A DNA stretch of 64,000 bases from an uncultured Flavobacteriales bacterium (GCA_913059205.1 CAJXRM010000003.1:30037-94036), one strand, 5' to 3'. Counted from the stretch's first letter, positions 32,423 through 42,721 are shown. Translations and numbers: made by a program. The notes: generated from the sequence alone by a model not told the origin.

Positions 32423-33664
32423 ATGAAACAATCGTTAGCTATTATTTCAGTTATAGTTTCAATGGTTCAATTTTCCATTGTTTCGGCTCAACTTATCCCC
32501 GAAAACTACGATACTTTAACTCTTTCTCATGAATTAATAGTTAAAGGAAATATTGATTATTACGGGACATCAGTTCAGAATGACATGCTTTCAAAATTTG
32601 TTCGTGGTGGACAAATAACCGAGGAAAATAAGAACAATTCGTTTGATCGACATAAAGCCATTAATCGATTAGGAGCAATCGGCGAGGGAGAAATTGAATA
32701 TAGAAATTACAACAAGCACTTATTTAAAAATAGAAACTGGGGATTCAATATTAAAGTTGGGTATACAGTTTTTGCTGGACTTTTGTATTCAAAGGATGTT
32801 TTTGGAGGGATTTTTTATGGGAATGATCGCTATTCAGGGGAAACAATGGATTTATCTGGAACTAAATTATCGTACATTAATTATCAAAAATTAGGGTTTG
32901 GAATTATAGATGAAAAATCAAAGTCGTCAGTTACGTTTAATTTGTATAATGTTAGTGATCGTGTTTCTGGACATATTCGAGAAGGAACGATATTTCAACA
33001 CGAGGACGGTAGTGCTATAGACGTTGTATTAGATGGAGACTTTGAAACGAAAAGAAACAAAAAATTCAATCAAGGATTAGGTGTTGGACTGGATGTTGAT
33101 TTTAAAATACCAGTTAACTGGATTAAAGAGAGAAAGGCATTTGTTCAATTTAAAGTGCAGGATTTAGGAGTGTCATATATGTATGAAAAGCAAAAAGTGT
33201 ATTCTGTTGACACTTCTTTTACTTATGCTGGTTTCCAATTAAATGATTTAATAGGTGAAGAAGCTATATTCAACAACGAATCGTTTAATGTTTTGGATAC
33301 ACTTGGAATAAAATCGAGCGAAAAAAGTCGATTTGTTTTAATGCCTGGATATATTCAAGTAGCAAAAATTGTAGATGATCAACAAGAGCATAAATGGCAA
33401 TCATTTTTTGGAATTAGATTGTACACTACTTTGGTTTATAGTCCATACGTTTTTGGAGGCGTAGATTATAAAGTTGCCAAATGGATGCATATCGGAGCGA
33501 ATCTGTCTTATGGAGGTTTTGGAAAATTGAGAGGTGGACTATACGCAAGTGCTAAATTTGGAAATTATTCAATTGGTTTGAGTTCAGAGAATGTTGTCGG
33601 TTGGTTTTCTCGGAAAAATTCAAGCGGACAATCAATAAATTTGAGATTAAGATGGGCAATTTAA
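32423..33664 (+). CDS. DUF5723 family outer-membrane protein
   Basis: 413 residues. Signal peptide (IVSMVQFSIVSAQ). The chain is a run of amphipathic beta strands with a DUF5723-like pattern: LFKNRNWGFNIKVGYTVFAGLLYSKDVF, KLSYINYQKLGFGIIDEK, GLGVGLDVDFKIP, and a last strand INLRLRWAI ending in hydrophobic residues as in outer-membrane barrels. Role unknown; DUF5723 genes usually follow a lipoprotein gene as here. Its 3' end overlaps the T9SS cargo gene by 13 bp. Confidence 0.78.
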   Translation: MKQSLAIISVIVSMVQFSIVSAQLIPENYDTLTLSHELIVKGNIDYYGTSVQNDMLSKFVRGGQITEENKNNSFDRHKAINRLGAIGEGEIEYRNYNKHLFKNRNWGFNIKVGYTVFAGLLYSKDVFGGIFYGNDRYSGETMDLSGTKLSYINYQKLGFGIIDEKSKSSVTFNLYNVSDRVSGHIREGTIFQHEDGSAIDVVLDGDFETKRNKKFNQGLGVGLDVDFKIPVNWIKERKAFVQFKVQDLGVSYMYEKQKVYSVDTSFTYAGFQLNDLIGEEAIFNNESFNVLDTLGIKSSEKSRFVLMPGYIQVAKIVDDQQEHKWQSFFGIRLYTTLVYSPYVFGGVDYKVAKWMHIGANLSYGGFGKLRGGLYASAKFGNYSIGLSSENVVGWFSRKNSSGQSINLRLRWAI

Positions 33665-35103
33665 TAAAAATGTGTTTTTTCGTTTTCTGCTCTTTGAACA
33701 GCTTTGGGCAGATTAAATTCTTCAATATTTACACGAACAATGGCTCCGATCAGGGTCAAGGGGTTGTCCAGTTAGAAGATAGTAGTTATGTCATTACTGG
33801 AGCTTCAAGTAGTTTTTCTGGAAGTTCTCAGGCATTTTTAATGCACGTTGATAGCCTTGGAAACTATTTGTGGTCCAATAGTTACGGGGGACCAGAGAAT
33901 GAATCGGGTAGAAGAGTTTTATACAAAAAGAATTTTGGGTTTTTCATATGTGGCTTTACAAATTCTTTCGGAAATGGAGGTTTTGACAATTATCTGGCTA
34001 AAGTTGATGAGTTAGGAAATCTTGAATGGGAAAAAGCCTATGGAGGCGAAGGATGGGAGAGAGTCCATGATGCTGCTTTGACCAAAGATACGGGAGTAAT
34101 AATGGTCGGTGAAACGAGTTCTAATTTTTCTGATAATCAAGATATTTATATAGTCCGAACTGATATTCTGGGGGATACATTGTGGACTAAAACTATTGGG
34201 GGAGCAGGCGATGACTTCGCAACAAGTATCAATTCTTTTACGGATTCGACGTTTGTAATTACAGGACAAATCTATGTTGAAGATTCTGCTTTGGTGAAGG
34301 TGTATGTCACATATATTAAAGATGATGGAACTGTAATTTGGTCGGATATCATCGGAAATGACGGTAATTATTGGTCAAATGACTTTACGTTTAACGGCAA
34401 TCAAATTTTTGGTGTTGGAGGGTGTAATGATGTAATTACGGACGAGCCTGATATGGTGGCATATATTTATGATATTGCAGGATTTTCTTGGGGAGAATCA
34501 AAAGTTGTTGCCGCCGGAAAACAAGAATTCAAGAACATTGTAAACTTTGGACCTACGGATGCCTATTACATAACGAACAGCACAGAAGATGACTTTTCGA
34601 ATGTCAATGGGCCGGATGTAAATGTTATGAAATATGTGCCAACTTTTAGTTTCGAAAGCTCCATGAATATTGGTTTTCCAAATCCTGATGTAAGTGGTGA
34701 AATCATTCGGACAAATGACGGAGGTGCCATTGTAGTTGGATATTCAACAGGTTACATTTCAGGTGGAAATGAAGTCTTTTTGGTTAAAATTGGCCCTAAT
34801 GATGATTATCCAAGCTCAAATTCGAATATCGTGATTGACAATATTGTTTCAATTAAAGAGCCCACGGAAACAGGAACGTTTAAAATTTATCCAAATCCTG
34901 TAGATAAACTCTTAACGATTCAAACAGATGATGCGCGATACAACTCAATCAGAATTATGAGTAGCATTGGTAAAGAAATAGTTGTTTCTGATTTTCAAAA
35001 AACATCTCAAGTCGATGTTTCAAATTTTGAAAGTGGGTTGTATTTTATGGAGATTAGTGGAGTCGGAGTTTCGACTATCACGAACCAAATTATTGTTAAA
35101 TAA
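33652..35103 (+). CDS. T9SS cargo with beta-propeller-like repeats
   Basis: 483 residues from ATG 33652 (MGNLIKMCFFVFCSLNSFGQ); ATG 33670 is an alternative that would avoid most of the overlap with the DUF5723 gene. The body has four or five blade-like repeats of 50-60 residues (NSYGGPENESGRRVLYKKNFGFFICGFTNSFGNGGFDNYLAKVDELGNLEWEK, then EKAYGGEGWERVHD, TKTIGGAGDDFATSIN) as in delta-60-type propellers. It ends with a type A sorting domain (FKIYPNPVDKLLTIQTDDARYNSIRIMSSIGKEIV...NQIIVK), so it is exported by the T9SS. Confidence 0.8.
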   Translation: MGNLIKMCFFVFCSLNSFGQIKFFNIYTNNGSDQGQGVVQLEDSSYVITGASSSFSGSSQAFLMHVDSLGNYLWSNSYGGPENESGRRVLYKKNFGFFICGFTNSFGNGGFDNYLAKVDELGNLEWEKAYGGEGWERVHDAALTKDTGVIMVGETSSNFSDNQDIYIVRTDILGDTLWTKTIGGAGDDFATSINSFTDSTFVITGQIYVEDSALVKVYVTYIKDDGTVIWSDIIGNDGNYWSNDFTFNGNQIFGVGGCNDVITDEPDMVAYIYDIAGFSWGESKVVAAGKQEFKNIVNFGPTDAYYITNSTEDDFSNVNGPDVNVMKYVPTFSFESSMNIGFPNPDVSGEIIRTNDGGAIVVGYSTGYISGGNEVFLVKIGPNDDYPSSNSNIVIDNIVSIKEPTETGTFKIYPNPVDKLLTIQTDDARYNSIRIMSSIGKEIVVSDFQKTSQVDVSNFESGLYFMEISGVGVSTITNQIIVK

Positions 35104-35622
35104 TTACCAAGAAAAAGCTTCTTTTGTGAACCACTTTCCTTGAACCCTCATGGTTTGTTCAATAACATCTCGGACGCACTTATCTCCACCATTAAAAGGA
35201 GATTGATAATGACTAATCGCTTTAATTTCAACCGCGGCATCTTGTGGACATGTGGCTATTCCAACAGTTTTCATCACTTCGTAATCAGGAATATCATCTC
35301 CCATATACAAAACCTGTTCATCTGAAAAGTTGTATTTCTTTTTTAATTCGTTGTAGGAATTTAATTTAACTGAAGAACATAAAAGCACTTCGTGGCAGCC
35401 AAGGTCTAGAAGTCTGTCCTTAACCTGAGTAGAATTTCCCCCCGTGATAATAAATATGTTGTACCCCATTTTTGATGCATATTGTAAAGCATAAGCATCA
35501 CGAGAGCTTAGTGCTCTTACCATTTCGTTATTGAAAAGGGAAACACATCCATTTGTCAGGACACCGTCAACATCAAAGATAAATGTCGTTACCTTATTTA
35601 ATAGTTCTTTATAACTTGTCAT
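35104..35622 (-). CDS. kdsC: HAD phosphatase of the KdsC type (3-deoxy-D-manno-octulosonate 8-phosphate phosphatase)
   Basis: 172 residues from ATG 35622 (MTSYKELLNKVTTF), the start that fits the family. Removes phosphate from KDO-8-P in lipopolysaccharide core synthesis, or an analogous nonulosonate. Motif I is IFDVDGVLTNG with catalytic Asp pair, motif II IITGGNSTQVKDRLLDLG, motif III/IV MGDDIPDYEVMKTVGIATCPQDA. No cap domain, as expected for type C0. It starts inside the 3' end of the DUF2520 gene (14-bp overlap), so the pair is translationally coupled. Confidence 0.86.
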   Translation of the reverse strand: MTSYKELLNKVTTFIFDVDGVLTNGCVSLFNNEMVRALSSRDAYALQYASKMGYNIFIITGGNSTQVKDRLLDLGCHEVLLCSSVKLNSYNELKKKYNFSDEQVLYMGDDIPDYEVMKTVGIATCPQDAAVEIKAISHYQSPFNGGDKCVRDVIEQTMRVQGKWFTKEAFSW

Positions 35623-36376
35623 TTTTACCATAAGTTTTTAAAATGCTTTTGGAAATGAGCTGATACATTTCTTTGCGATCTGAATTGAGCATTTTCATGT
35701 GTAGGTCCAACGTTTCTAGGTCTCCCCTTCGAGCTGGACCTGTTTGAACATCATATGGAGAGTTCGATTCTAGTTTTCGTATGGTTTCTTTTAAAAGAGG
35801 CTTTAAATCTTCAAAATCCAAGTTTTGACCATCAAGATATTCCTTTGCAATGAAATTAATATGATTTGTGAAATTATTCACCCAGACTCCAGCTAAATGT
35901 AGCTTTGATCTAACTTCTGAATTTGCATATTTGACATTTTTACTTAATTGCCTCGCTAAATCAAATAAGGTTTGTTCAAACTGTTCTGAGTTACTTTCAA
36001 TGAAAAACGGTACTTCAGATATGTCAACTGCGACTCCCTTTGTAAATGTTTGTAAAGGATAAAACACACCTAATTCACCTTTACAATTTAACTGATCAAG
36101 TCTAACAGCTCCTGACGTATAAGCGCAAGGCGTTTCAGCGGGAATTGATGACAAAACATTTTTAATTTCACTATCTTGAACGCAGATAAGTGTTAATTGG
36201 CCTATTGGTAATTTGTCAATTTCCGTTAAGAAAACGGTGTTGGGGAAATTACTATCCTCAATAACCGACCTAGTGCATATATGCGTGATGGAAATCCCTG
36301 CTGAAAGCAGGGACTTGGAGAGTTCGTATCCAACATTTCCAAACCCAATAATTGAAATTTGTTTTACTTTCAACAC
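35609..36376 (-). CDS. Rossmann-like / DUF2520 domain protein
   Basis: 255 residues. N-terminal Rossmann fold with the nucleotide motif IIGFGNVGYELSKSLLSAG and IKNVLSSIPAETPCAYTSGAV, and C-terminal DUF2520 helices (LHLAGVWVNNFTNHINFIAKEYL, TGPARRGDLETLDLHMKML). The nearest named families are NADP-dependent F420 oxidoreductase and pyrroline-5-carboxylate reductase-like enzymes, but the substrate is unknown. In Bacteroidota it habitually stands upstream of kdsC, as seen here. Confidence 0.82.
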   Translation of the reverse strand: MLKVKQISIIGFGNVGYELSKSLLSAGISITHICTRSVIEDSNFPNTVFLTEIDKLPIGQLTLICVQDSEIKNVLSSIPAETPCAYTSGAVRLDQLNCKGELGVFYPLQTFTKGVAVDISEVPFFIESNSEQFEQTLFDLARQLSKNVKYANSEVRSKLHLAGVWVNNFTNHINFIAKEYLDGQNLDFEDLKPLLKETIRKLESNSPYDVQTGPARRGDLETLDLHMKMLNSDRKEMYQLISKSILKTYGKNDKL

Positions 36377-36426
36377 GCATCAAAGATACTTGAAAAAAAA
36401 TGATTGGATAGTAGAATCAGCTTTTT

Positions 36427-36777
36427 CTAAAATTGGAAAGGAAAAGGCTCAGAAATTTCGAAAGTTAAATTTTCACTGAGACCTGAAAGCAACTCTTTTA
36501 ATGTTTCAAAAACGATTTCTTCCTTATGATATACAATAAGAGTATTTTCTTTTTCTCCAATATCTAATTTAAATATTCCATCCTTATCAAGAAATCTTTT
36601 TGAGATAATATCATACATTTTTACTGTATAGTCACTTGTAATTGTCAATGTACTTGTATAATACGATGCAGGATTTGATTTACTTTCAAATGCCATAGTC
36701 TCATATTTCTTATCCCAAGTTTGACTAAATCCGAAATTGGAAAGGAGTAGTATTGAAATTATTGCTAATGTTTTCAT
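36427..36777 (-). CDS. small secreted protein of unknown function
   Basis: 116 residues. Signal peptide MKTLAIISILLLSNFGFSQ, then a short beta domain (YYTSTLTITSDYTVKMYDIISKRFLDKDGIFKLDIGEKENTLIVYHKEEIVF). No family recognised. It is 2 nt downstream of the T9SS cargo gene and probably cotranscribed with it. Confidence 0.6.
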   Translation of the reverse strand: MKTLAIISILLLSNFGFSQTWDKKYETMAFESKSNPASYYTSTLTITSDYTVKMYDIISKRFLDKDGIFKLDIGEKENTLIVYHKEEIVFETLKELLSGLSENLTFEISEPFPFQF

Positions 36778-36779
36778 AA

Positions 36780-39086
36780 TTAGTTTTTAGTAATTTTTTT
36801 GGTTGATTTGATGTAATCGTCTTTGTACGTCACGAAATAAAGCCCATTTTCAAATGCGTTTAAATCAAATGACTCTATGAGAAGATGTTTACCAAAAACC
36901 TCTTTCGTTAACATGATCTGTCCATTTGAATTAGAAATTTCAATCACTCCATTAATTTTTTCATTCGATTTAATTTCCAGAGTAATCACATTTTCTGTAG
37001 GGTTAGGATATGCTGCAATTATCCCTTCTTCATCTGAGATTCTTTCAACTGCCACAATTTCACTAATCACATATTTCCCGTCATAATCAAATTGTTTAAT
37101 CTTATAATATGAAGTTCCTGCACGTTTATTTGAATCGAAAAATGAATAATTTAATATTTCATTTGAATTACCATTCCCCAATACCTTACCAATAGAGTAA
37201 AAATCAGTTCCGTTAGTTGATTTTAAAACTTCAAAATAATCGTTGTTACTTTCAGTTATTGTTTGCCAAGAGATTAAATTCCCACTTTCCATTCCTAAGG
37301 CTTGAAGAGCAACCATTTCAACAGGTAGAATTCCAATTGCACTCCAACCAAGTACTGTGAAGTCACATTGGTCACCTCCCCATCCATCAACCATTAACAT
37401 ATAGGTATTTCCGATGGTCAATCCAGTGGCTGTAACCGTACCGTTTGTGTTTACTCCAGGATTCATACAGTTTGAAACTGAACTGAAACCGGTACAGCAT
37501 CCTAAGCCACTTGTTGTTACTGAATAAACTTCAGCTTGAATTCCCCAATTATTGTTACAATTTGTAACATTTGTAAAGTTAAAAACTTCAGTAGTACTCA
37601 AGGCTGTAAATTGGTACCATGAGTTATTTTCTATCGATCCACAAAAACTTAAACCAGCAGGGTTATCAGCAGAATAGGTCGTAGAGGTACTCGAACTCCA
37701 AGATGATCCACCTTGTGTTAAGGTGGCAGGGTTACTACAAAAATCATTGTTCGTGGCGTTTCCGCATGGTCCAGTAGGTGGAGGTGTTCCAACACAAACA
37801 TTAAAAGCTGAGGTTGCACCTGTCGTACCACTCCATGTATAAACCCGGATGTAATAGGTTGCTCCTATAGTTAAGCCGGATACAGTTTGACTATTGGGAT
37901 CGCTGCATGTTCCTGCAACTAATGTCAATGCTGGACAAGCTCCAGACCATACAGAATGATACATATCTGTTGTAGAACCTGTAATATTCAAAAGGTCAAT
38001 AGTATGTGTATTGCTCGTGGCAACAAAAGAGAACCAGACATCATCATTTTCAGTACCTGCACAAGAAGCTGCATTTTGAGATGATGCAGTTGCTGATGCA
38101 ACTGTACCTGCAGTCGTTGAGCCACATCCAGCGCCCGAATTTACGGTAACTGGAAAGGCACCTGCACAATCGTCATTCGCTGGAGGTGGTGGAGGAGTTC
38201 CTACACAAACATTGAATGTAGATGTCGCACCTGCCGTGGAACCCCATGTGTTAACACGAATAAAATATGTAACACCAACAGTCAATCCAGAAACAATGGA
38301 ATTATTAGGGTCGCTACATGTTCCAGCAACCAACGTTAACGCCGGACAAGCTCCAGACCATACAGAGTGGTACATGTCTGTTGTTGAACCAGCTACGTTT
38401 AAAAGGTCGATAGAATGTGTAGTGTTTGTTGCTACAAATGAAAACCAAACATCATCGTTTTCAGTTCCAGCACAAGACGCTGCATTTTGAGACGAAGCAG
38501 TTGCTCCAGCTACAGTTCCTGCGGTTGTTGAACCACATAAATAATCAGGATTTACGGTAACAGGGTAGGCTCCAGAACAATTGTCATTTGCCGGTGGTAA
38601 TGGAGGCGTGTTTGCACAAATTTGAAAAGTTCCGTTATTGTCATTCCCGAACTCCCATACTCGAATCCAAATAGTTGTTCCAGGTGTATGTCCTGTTCTT
38701 GTAATCATTGACATTAAACCGTTTGGAGAATCATCGTCATCGCATTCGATTAAAGTCATAGAGCCGCAAGTACCAGAATAAATGGCCATGCCTGAATCGG
38801 TCATTCCACCATTTGAATTCATGTCAATGGTAAAAGCACCGCCAGCAGGAACAGTCATTTGATACCAAACGTCGCCTCCAGAATAACTTGCGCAACCGGG
38901 AGCAGGAATTCCGGCCGTTGGAGTAGCTGTGGCTCCAGCATTGGTTCCGTTCGTAAATGTACAAGACGCGTTCACAGCTAAAGCGGGAGCGCCACAAGGA
39001 TTATCAGATTGTCCCATTGCATGATTAATACTCAAAATACATGAGAAAATAATCACTTTGAAACTGAAGTGTAATAGTTGATTCAT
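36780..39086 (-). CDS. T9SS cargo with duplicated beta-sandwich domain
   Basis: 768 residues from ATG 39086. Signal peptide ending in MGQ; a GTG further upstream is not needed. Three PPC-like beta domains follow, each starting with a (N/A)DxC motif: one single copy (about 30-160) and a tandem pair of 137 residues (PPANDNCSGAYPV... and PPANDDCAGAFPV...) that are nearly identical in TENDDVWFSFVAT, STTDMYHSVWSGACPALTLV and AGTCSDPN. Next a fourth, more divergent Cys-rich module with NSWYQFTAL, and finally a type A sorting domain (AAYPNPTENVITLEIKSNEKINGVIEISNSNG...STKKITKN). It is a cell-surface or secreted protein of unknown role. Confidence 0.8.
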   Translation of the reverse strand: MNQLLHFSFKVIIFSCILSINHAMGQSDNPCGAPALAVNASCTFTNGTNAGATATPTAGIPAPGCASYSGGDVWYQMTVPAGGAFTIDMNSNGGMTDSGMAIYSGTCGSMTLIECDDDDSPNGLMSMITRTGHTPGTTIWIRVWEFGNDNNGTFQICANTPPLPPANDNCSGAYPVTVNPDYLCGSTTAGTVAGATASSQNAASCAGTENDDVWFSFVATNTTHSIDLLNVAGSTTDMYHSVWSGACPALTLVAGTCSDPNNSIVSGLTVGVTYFIRVNTWGSTAGATSTFNVCVGTPPPPPANDDCAGAFPVTVNSGAGCGSTTAGTVASATASSQNAASCAGTENDDVWFSFVATSNTHTIDLLNITGSTTDMYHSVWSGACPALTLVAGTCSDPNSQTVSGLTIGATYYIRVYTWSGTTGATSAFNVCVGTPPPTGPCGNATNNDFCSNPATLTQGGSSWSSSTSTTYSADNPAGLSFCGSIENNSWYQFTALSTTEVFNFTNVTNCNNNWGIQAEVYSVTTSGLGCCTGFSSVSNCMNPGVNTNGTVTATGLTIGNTYMLMVDGWGGDQCDFTVLGWSAIGILPVEMVALQALGMESGNLISWQTITESNNDYFEVLKSTNGTDFYSIGKVLGNGNSNEILNYSFFDSNKRAGTSYYKIKQFDYDGKYVISEIVAVERISDEEGIIAAYPNPTENVITLEIKSNEKINGVIEISNSNGQIMLTKEVFGKHLLIESFDLNAFENGLYFVTYKDDYIKSTKKITKN
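37789..38610 (-). repeat. tandem duplication, two 411-bp units inside the T9SS cargo gene
   Basis: Two adjacent 137-residue units (period 411 bp, checked at the shared ACACAAAC anchors 37792 and 38203) encode near-identical domains while differing at many third codon positions, so the duplication is not very recent. Confidence 0.7.
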
Positions 39087-39208
39087 GTGAAGAAATAAGT
39101 TTAATTTATTCACAAAGATATGCCTATTAATTTAATTTTAAACAATTAATAAATGAAAATGAATATTACACTATTGTCTACTATAATTATAGGTGTTTCA
39201 GTTATTAT

Positions 39209-42200
39209 TTATTTGCCGTGACATTGTTTAAACTTCTTACCACTTCCGCAAGGACAAGCATCATTTCTTCCAACTGTTTTTTCTACGGTTACTGGTTGAG
39301 GCTTTGGTTGCTGCGGAGCTGAATTTTTCATCGCCTCAGCGTAGCCTTCTCTACCTTGAATTTCTTGTTGGGTAGAAGAGGAAGTAGCTTGGGCTTTTTC
39401 GTAATTGTTTTGTTGTTTTGTAGATTGGTTTGTACTTTGGATTTCATCTGAAACCTTCAAGTTCAACTTCATCAACATTTCCAACGTTTCAGCATTTAAA
39501 CGGCCAAGCATTGTTTTGAACAATTCAAATGATTCCAATTTATATACTAACAATGGATCTTTTTGCTCGTATTGTGCATTGTGAACAGCCGATCTTAGGT
39601 CATCCATTTCTCGTAAATGTTCTTTCCACTCGTTATCTATCATCCCTAGAATAATGTTTTTCTCGAATGAAGTAGAAATTTCTTTTCCGTTACTTTTTAC
39701 GGCGTTCTCTAAATTAATTACCAATTGCATCTCTTTTCTTCCATCAGTTAGTGGAAGAATGATGTTTTGGTATTTATCAGACATTGTTTCGTAAACATGC
39801 TTGATTTGTGGTAATGCTTGTTCAGCAATTTTTGAATTTTTTCGATCATAACTATCTCTCAATTCATTGTACACTGCATTGATAAGAGTCGTATCGTCTT
39901 TGGATTCATATTCGCTTTCTGAGACTGGAGATTGAATTCCAACCGTTCTAATTAATTCATCTTGGAAGGGTCCAAAATTGTTTTTGTCATATGCATAAAC
40001 CAATGATTCCGCTACATCATAGAACATATTGTCAATATCCAAATCCAATCGTTCTCCAAATAAAGCATTCTTACGCTTTCTGTAGATTGCTTTACGTTGA
40101 GCGTTCATAACGTCATCATATTCTAGTAATCGCTTACGAACACCAAAATTGTTTTCCTCGACTTTTTTCTGAGCTCGTTCAATTGATTTTGAAACCATGC
40201 TATGCGTAATAACCTCACCTTCTTTGAGCCCCATTCTGTCCATTAACTTGGCAATTCTTTCGGAACCAAATTTACGCATCAAATCATCTTCTAAACAAAC
40301 GAAAAACTGAGAAGAACCTGGATCTCCTTGACGACCTGAACGACCTCTCAACTGTCTATCAACACGACGAGAATCATGGCGTTCTGTACCGATAATCGCC
40401 AAACCTCCAGCTTCTTTAACTCCTTCACCTAATTTAATATCTGTACCACGTCCAGCCATGTTGGTAGCAATCGTTACTGATTTCGCCTTTCCAGCTTCCG
40501 CAACAATTTCAGCCTCGCGTTGATGGTATTTTGCATTTAAGACTTCGTGTTTAATTCCTCTTGCTTTAAGTAATCCGCTTAAATATTCAGAAATTTCAAC
40601 TGTTGTCGTACCCACAAGAACTGGTCTGTTTCCTTCAACAAGTTTCTCAACTTCATCTATAACAGCATTAAATTTTTCTCGTGCAGTTTTATACACAAAA
40701 TCGTGCTGATCCTTTCTAGTAATCGGGCGATTAGTTGGAATTACAACGACATCTAATTTATAAATATCCCAAAATTCTTTTGCTTCTGTTTCGGCAGTTC
40801 CTGTCATTCCAGAAAGCTTGTGGTACATTCTAAAGTAATTTTGAAGTGTTATAGACGCATACGTTTGTGTTGCTGCTTCAACTTGAACATCTTCTTTCGC
40901 CTCAATTGCTTGGTGAAGACCGTCGGAATAACGACGACCATCCATAATACGCCCTGTTTGCTCATCAACGATTTTCACTTTTCCATCAAGAATTACATAT
41001 TCAACTTCCTTTTCGAAAAGAGTATATGCTTTAAGTAATTGATTGATGGAGTGAATTCGTTCAGATTTAATGCTGTAATCACGAATAATAGAATCTTTCT
41101 TTGCAACCAATTCCTCTGGACTTAATCCTTCTTTTTCCAATTGGGCAATTTCAGATCCAATGTCTGGCATGATAAAGAAATCACGTTCCTCATTTCCAGA
41201 AATCAAATCAATTCCCTTATCAGTAAGTTCAATTGTGTTGTTTTTTTCATCAATAACAAAAAACAATTCCTTGTCAATTTTCTTCATATGCTTTCCTTGC
41301 TCTTGCATATAGAAGTTTTCAGTTTTCTGAAGATGAGCCTTGATCCCAGGTTCAGATAAATACTTAATCATTTCTTTGTTTCGAGGAAGTCCTCTAAACG
41401 CACGCAGAATTGAAATCCCTCCATCTTCAAGCATTTGCTTAGCTTCTTTGCTATTACCTCCCTCTCCGTTGATTACAGTCAATTGTTTTTTAGCATCTGC
41501 TAAGCATTGAGCTACAAATTTTTTCTGCTCGGCTACTATGCGTTCAACCCTTGGTTTTAATTGATGGAATTCATGCTCATCACCACGTGGTGTTGGCCCC
41601 GAAATAATTAATGGAGTTCTGGCATCATCAATTAATACTGAATCGACCTCATCAATAATCGCAAAATGATGTTTTTGCTGAACAAGGTCATCAGGACTTC
41701 CTGCCATATTGTCACGCAAATAATCGAATCCAAACTCATTATTAGTTCCGAAAATAATGTCAGATAAATATGCTTTCTTCCGTTCAGGAGAGTTAGGTCT
41801 GTGTTTATCAATACAATCTACTGTTAAGCCATGAAATTGATATAACGGTCCCATCCATTCCGAATCTCGCTTTGCCAAATAATCATTCACTGTGACAACG
41901 TGAACACCTTTACCAGATAAAGCATTTAAATATACAGGCAAGGTAGCAACTAACGTTTTTCCTTCTCCGGTCTGCATCTCTGCAATATTGCCTTTGTGCA
42001 GAACACCACCACCCATTAATTGAACATCGTAATGAACCATTCCCCAAGTCATTTCAGTACCTGCGGCTGACCACGTATTACTCCAAATTGCATGTTCACC
42101 TTCGATGATTATCCCATCTTTTGATGCAGCTAAATCTTTGTCAAATTGCTGAGCTGTAACTTTTAGTTGACCATTTTCAGCCCATCTTCGTGCAGTTTCT

Positions 42201-42547
42201 TTTACAACAGCGAACGCTTCCGGTCGAATCTCTTCCAGTACTTCTTCAATTTTTTCATCTATTGTCAAAGCAAGTTTATCAATTGCTTCAAATAAAACTT
42301 CCTTATCTTGAACATGAGTTTCAATGTCAGAAGCTCGTTTTTTTAATTCAGCCAATTCTAACTCTAAGCTTTTTGTCCCTTCAGAGATTAAATTTTTAAA
42401 GTAAGCACTTTTTGCACGCAACTCATCATCCGTTAAAGACTTAAATGCTTCTTGAAATTCATTCGTTTTATCAATTGAAGGTTGATATTCTTTACGGTCT
42501 TTTGCCGTTTTATCGCCTAATAGTTTTTTGAATATGCTTAATGCCAT
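39209..42547 (-). CDS. secA: protein translocase ATPase SecA
   Basis: 1112 residues, longer than E. coli SecA (901) as is usual in Bacteroidota because of insertions in and near nucleotide-binding domain 1. Drives preprotein export through SecYEG. Walker A is AEMQTGEGKTLVATLP (around residue 190), the DEAD-like motif is IIDEVDSVLIDDARTPLIISG, and the second nucleotide-binding domain has TNMAGRGTDIKL and VDRQLRGRSGRQGDPG. The C-terminus has a Gln/Pro-rich linker and the zinc-binding CPCGSGKKFKQCHG motif that contacts SecB or ribosomes. Monocistronic. Confidence 0.97.
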   Translation of the reverse strand: MALSIFKKLLGDKTAKDRKEYQPSIDKTNEFQEAFKSLTDDELRAKSAYFKNLISEGTKSLELELAELKKRASDIETHVQDKEVLFEAIDKLALTIDEKIEEVLEEIRPEAFAVVKETARRWAENGQLKVTAQQFDKDLAASKDGIIIEGEHAIWSNTWSAAGTEMTWGMVHYDVQLMGGGVLHKGNIAEMQTGEGKTLVATLPVYLNALSGKGVHVVTVNDYLAKRDSEWMGPLYQFHGLTVDCIDKHRPNSPERKKAYLSDIIFGTNNEFGFDYLRDNMAGSPDDLVQQKHHFAIIDEVDSVLIDDARTPLIISGPTPRGDEHEFHQLKPRVERIVAEQKKFVAQCLADAKKQLTVINGEGGNSKEAKQMLEDGGISILRAFRGLPRNKEMIKYLSEPGIKAHLQKTENFYMQEQGKHMKKIDKELFFVIDEKNNTIELTDKGIDLISGNEERDFFIMPDIGSEIAQLEKEGLSPEELVAKKDSIIRDYSIKSERIHSINQLLKAYTLFEKEVEYVILDGKVKIVDEQTGRIMDGRRYSDGLHQAIEAKEDVQVEAATQTYASITLQNYFRMYHKLSGMTGTAETEAKEFWDIYKLDVVVIPTNRPITRKDQHDFVYKTAREKFNAVIDEVEKLVEGNRPVLVGTTTVEISEYLSGLLKARGIKHEVLNAKYHQREAEIVAEAGKAKSVTIATNMAGRGTDIKLGEGVKEAGGLAIIGTERHDSRRVDRQLRGRSGRQGDPGSSQFFVCLEDDLMRKFGSERIAKLMDRMGLKEGEVITHSMVSKSIERAQKKVEENNFGVRKRLLEYDDVMNAQRKAIYRKRKNALFGERLDLDIDNMFYDVAESLVYAYDKNNFGPFQDELIRTVGIQSPVSESEYESKDDTTLINAVYNELRDSYDRKNSKIAEQALPQIKHVYETMSDKYQNIILPLTDGRKEMQLVINLENAVKSNGKEISTSFEKNIILGMIDNEWKEHLREMDDLRSAVHNAQYEQKDPLLVYKLESFELFKTMLGRLNAETLEMLMKLNLKVSDEIQSTNQSTKQQNNYEKAQATSSSTQQEIQGREGYAEAMKNSAPQQPKPQPVTVEKTVGRNDACPCGSGKKFKQCHGK

Positions 42548-42721
42548 GGTATCTTGAGTATAAAATCGAATCGGTAAAATTAATTAAATATACCTTTTCA
42601 TTGAGTTTTAATTGGTTTAAATTCTAACCGATTCAGTCATAAATTATTCCAAAGTAGAACGGTATGACAAATTGTCTAAGAAAAACATATTCACAAATTC
42701 GATTCATAGAATGATTCACAT

